Shown: positions 32,614-34,837 of the stretch, in pieces
Layout: every line of letters starts with the position of its first letter
Numbering within the stretch: position 1 is the first letter of the stretch
Origin: Oscillospiraceae bacterium
GTDB taxonomy: Bacteria; Bacillota; Clostridia; Saccharofermentanales; Fastidiosipilaceae
Length of the DNA stretch: 34,837 bases
Direction of reading: 5' to 3'
Assembly: GCA_028704415.1 (NCBI GenBank)
Contig: JAQWFM010000023.1
Coordinates: 1-34,837, forward strand
Translations under genes and position numbers: made by a program
Notes under the pieces: generated by a model
Database searches by the model: none
Seen by the model: only the letters and a program-made list of their open reading frames with translations
What the model was told of the DNA's origin: nothing

Positions 32614-34837
32614 TTAAGGGATGTACTGCGTCTGATCGTCGCCGCGCCGATAAGTCAGGTCAAAGGCTCTGGCCTGCAACCTGGACCCTGCCGCGTCATA
32701 GGTGGGCTGCAAGGCCAGGCTGAGTTGCCTGAACTGCGCAAAACTGCCGCTGTGCTCCTGGTCAGAAACATATACCAGATAAGCCTGCTTGGCGCCCCAA
32801 ACGCGGAACTCACAATCAAACAGCACATTTTGCTGGGGGATCAGCTCGCCACTGCTCCATAAGGCCAGGTAACCTTGTCCTTTTTGCAAAAACAGCCAGT
32901 GCGGCTGCTGCCAGACCTGATCAAAGCGAGCTAGTGGCGCGTAAACATGGGTAAACTGGACCGGGAAACTGCTGTCAAGCTCATAGATAGCGCCTAACAG
33001 GCCATCGGTCTGCCGCAGCGCGGGCAGCTGGCCATTACCAAACCAGTAGCCCGGTCTCATGTCAGACAATTCTGATGTAGTCCCAGGATGATTAACAAAT
33101 ACCAAAGCATCACAGGATAGCGCGGCATACCACAACTGTTGCTGATAACCAAACCCGCCCGGCTGGAAAAAGGAAGTGCCGTGAAAGCGTTCATTCATAG
33201 CTTTAGTGGCGGCAGGCCCGGTCTGATCCCCCGCCTCGGGGGATGCTGCGGTCCAGACGCGTTCAGGGGGCGTTTTGGGAATCTGGACGGAAGTCAGGCA
33301 ATAATGCCGGGTCTTTTGCAGCCGAATTTGCGCATTGCCGCTGGTATAGCTAAGATCAGCCGGCGCCACCATTAGTGACCGGAGATCTGCCGGCAGCTGA
33401 TACCGACTGGCAGCCAGGTAAACCAGCCAGCCTTCCCCATAAGCATAAGGCAGTACAGGGTTAATAGCGTGCAGAAAAGACTGAGTGCCACTGGCGAAGG
33501 GATATAGCGCATCGCGGTACACTCTGCCCATTGGCGCAATCACCGTACCATCAAAGGAATGGCGGGCCATCTGCCTCAGCAGCCGGTCACAAAGGGTAAC
33601 CGCCAGCTTGGCCAGTTCAGGATCCGCATAATCCACTAAATTGAGCAAGGCTGCCAAGGTTACGCACATATAAACTGAACTCAAAAACTCTTCAAAGCCA
33701 TAGTTTAAGCTATCCTGCAGCCAGACCAGCACTTTGCTTCTGGCCGTTAAGGCCAGCTCCCGGCCGGTCAGACCAGCCCGGCTAAAGTAGTCGTCCGGAT
33801 AGCGTTCACCGGCAAACATAGCACTGGAATAAAACATCAGCGCATGGTTTTCGCTCCAAAAGCACATGCCATCGCTGCCCGGTTGGTCCATCCAATAGCG
33901 AAAGTCCAGCAGCACCTCGCGCAAACGAGCGCTAACCACAGGGGGCAGACCAAAGCAGTGCTGATAGCGGATATAACCGCAAATCAAGAAGTCCGCACAA
34001 TCCACCCGTCGCTCAATCAGATCACAATCAGCCAGCATCCGCGCCTCATCCCCGGGATCCGGCTGTCCCAGCAAACGGCGGGCCAGTACATTCATAACCG
34101 CAAAGCCAAACGCCTCCCGGTCCAAACTGCCCACGGCAGCAATACGGGCTAAATCCCCGTGCAACGGCCCTGTTTCAGGCGGTAAGCGAAGCGGCTGAAT
34201 ATGAGCCGAAATTTCAAGAGTTCGCTGTAAGGTATAGTTTTTGCGCTTAAGTCCGACCGTAACCCGGGTGTAAGGCTGCGGAATTGCCAGTTGCAAGGCG
34301 GGTCCCGGGGTCAGGTAAACCGGCGCTTGTCCCCGGCTTTCATAATCCGGACTGGCATAAGCGCAGTGTACACGTAAAGCTGCTTGCTCCACCAAAGCGG
34401 CAGCTTTGTCCGGGAGGCTAATCACCTCCCCGACAAGCCGCAGTTGATCCAGCAAGCTGAGATCAGCCCAGACCTGGTCCTGGACTGCCAGGTCCGGAAG
34501 GGCGACGCGCAGGTCTTCGCCGCCTTGCAGTATTTTTAAAGCCAGTAAATTGCGGGTGTCTCTGACCCCCAGATTTTGACAGACAAACAGTAGCAGGTTG
34601 GGTCCGGCTTGCAAATTCAGAGTGAGATCCACATAGTGAATTGGTTTATAGATCGGCCGGTCAATCTTACCTGCCTGCCGACCGTTGACATATAAGGTCA
34701 CCGCCATATAGCTGTAAATCCGGAGACTGACCAGGCCTGCCTGCCGCAGCATCAACAAGGTAGCCGCATCCAGCTCTACTTTTTGCGGGGTAGCGTAAAA
34801 GGCAGATAAATCCACAAAAATATCCTGGGTACTTACC
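32614..34837 (-). CDS. Large protein of unknown function beside GH28, start beyond window
   Basis: At least 740 residues, open to the window edge (a GTG at 34815 is in frame but the frame continues upstream). I do not recognise a family. The first ~200 residues have a beta-rich, jelly-roll feel (LRIYSYMAVTLYVNGRQAGKI, YVDLTLNLQAGPNLLLF). The central part (about 230-480) is helical with many Trp/Tyr and recurring hydrophobic helices (FWSENHALMFYSSAMFAGE, FEEFLSSVYMCVTLAALLNL), suggestive of an (alpha/alpha) barrel of a polysaccharide lyase or hydrolase. A C-terminal beta region follows (FVNHPGTTSELSDMRPGYWFGNG). Adjacency to GH28 suggests a carbohydrate role. Function is not assigned. Confidence 0.7.
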   Translation of the reverse strand, partial: VSTQDIFVDLSAFYATPQKVELDAATLLMLRQAGLVSLRIYSYMAVTLYVNGRQAGKIDRPIYKPIHYVDLTLNLQAGPNLLLFVCQNLGVRDTRNLLALKILQGGEDLRVALPDLAVQDQVWADLSLLDQLRLVGEVISLPDKAAALVEQAALRVHCAYASPDYESRGQAPVYLTPGPALQLAIPQPYTRVTVGLKRKNYTLQRTLEISAHIQPLRLPPETGPLHGDLARIAAVGSLDREAFGFAVMNVLARRLLGQPDPGDEARMLADCDLIERRVDCADFLICGYIRYQHCFGLPPVVSARLREVLLDFRYWMDQPGSDGMCFWSENHALMFYSSAMFAGERYPDDYFSRAGLTGRELALTARSKVLVWLQDSLNYGFEEFLSSVYMCVTLAALLNLVDYADPELAKLAVTLCDRLLRQMARHSFDGTVIAPMGRVYRDALYPFASGTQSFLHAINPVLPYAYGEGWLVYLAASRYQLPADLRSLMVAPADLSYTSGNAQIRLQKTRHYCLTSVQIPKTPPERVWTAASPEAGDQTGPAATKAMNERFHGTSFFQPGGFGYQQQLWYAALSCDALVFVNHPGTTSELSDMRPGYWFGNGQLPALRQTDGLLGAIYELDSSFPVQFTHVYAPLARFDQVWQQPHWLFLQKGQGYLALWSSGELIPQQNVLFDCEFRVWGAKQAYLVYVSDQEHSGSFAQFRQLSLALQPTYDAAGSRLQARAFDLTYRRGDDQTQYIP

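Overview
The window is bacterial, about 50-55% G+C by eye. Gene starts carry strong AGGAGG-type ribosome sites. The mix of ABC importers with a lipoprotein receptor, a ROK kinase, a PucR regulator, cytoplasmic glycosidases, a molybdenum hydroxylase and anaerobic nucleobase reduction suggests an anaerobic, gut-type Bacillota (Clostridia, Lachnospiraceae-like). That assignment is inference. There are no rRNA, tRNA or CRISPR features and no recognisable insertion sequence.

Layout. (1) 1-2426, minus strand: plant polysaccharide genes, namely a GH39 xylosidase (cut by the window edge), a CE1-like esterase and a KdgF-like cupin. (2) 2427-3062: a 636-base gene-free control region with a good sigma-70 promoter and three copies of a TTAGGC..TGAG element. 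(3) 3063-15460, plus strand: a tightly packed ten-gene operon. It encodes an ABC importer (ATPase, two permeases, receptor), dihydropyrimidinase, PreA-type dihydropyrimidine dehydrogenase, PucR regulator, class-III aminotransferase, N-carbamoyl amidohydrolase and iron alcohol dehydrogenase. Together these can take a pyrimidine such as uracil through dihydrouracil, N-carbamoyl-beta-alanine, beta-alanine and malonate semialdehyde to 3-hydroxypropionate. (4) 15500-23770: two damaged c-di-GMP genes on the minus strand flanking a histidine phosphatase. One is a membrane GGDEF gene with two frameshifts. The other is a 2063-codon REC-GGDEF-EAL-(PAS/GAF)n-GGDEF gene split by one in-frame UGA. A 25-bp tandem repeat lies between the phosphatase and the giant gene. 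(5) 23957-28460, minus strand: a three-subunit xanthine-dehydrogenase-type molybdenum hydroxylase, preceded by a MobA-like/ModE-like fusion that has lost catalytic residues. (6) 28461-29812: a scrambled accessory stretch with a ROK kinase relic, a 38-codon gene for a streptolysin-S-like (SagA-like) precursor, a hydrophobic fragment, a DUF4177 gene and a peptidase tail. (7) 29812-34837, minus strand: ROK kinase, GH28-family protein and a large unrecognised protein open at the window edge, again a pectin/plant-sugar theme.

The two most striking observations are the following. The importer's receptor (6052-7314) has the NMT1/THI5-like fold in circularly permuted order, with the usual N-terminal third at the C terminus. 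The small gene at 28984-29100 has all the hallmarks of a SagA-type thiazole/oxazole-modified peptide precursor but has no modification enzymes in the window.
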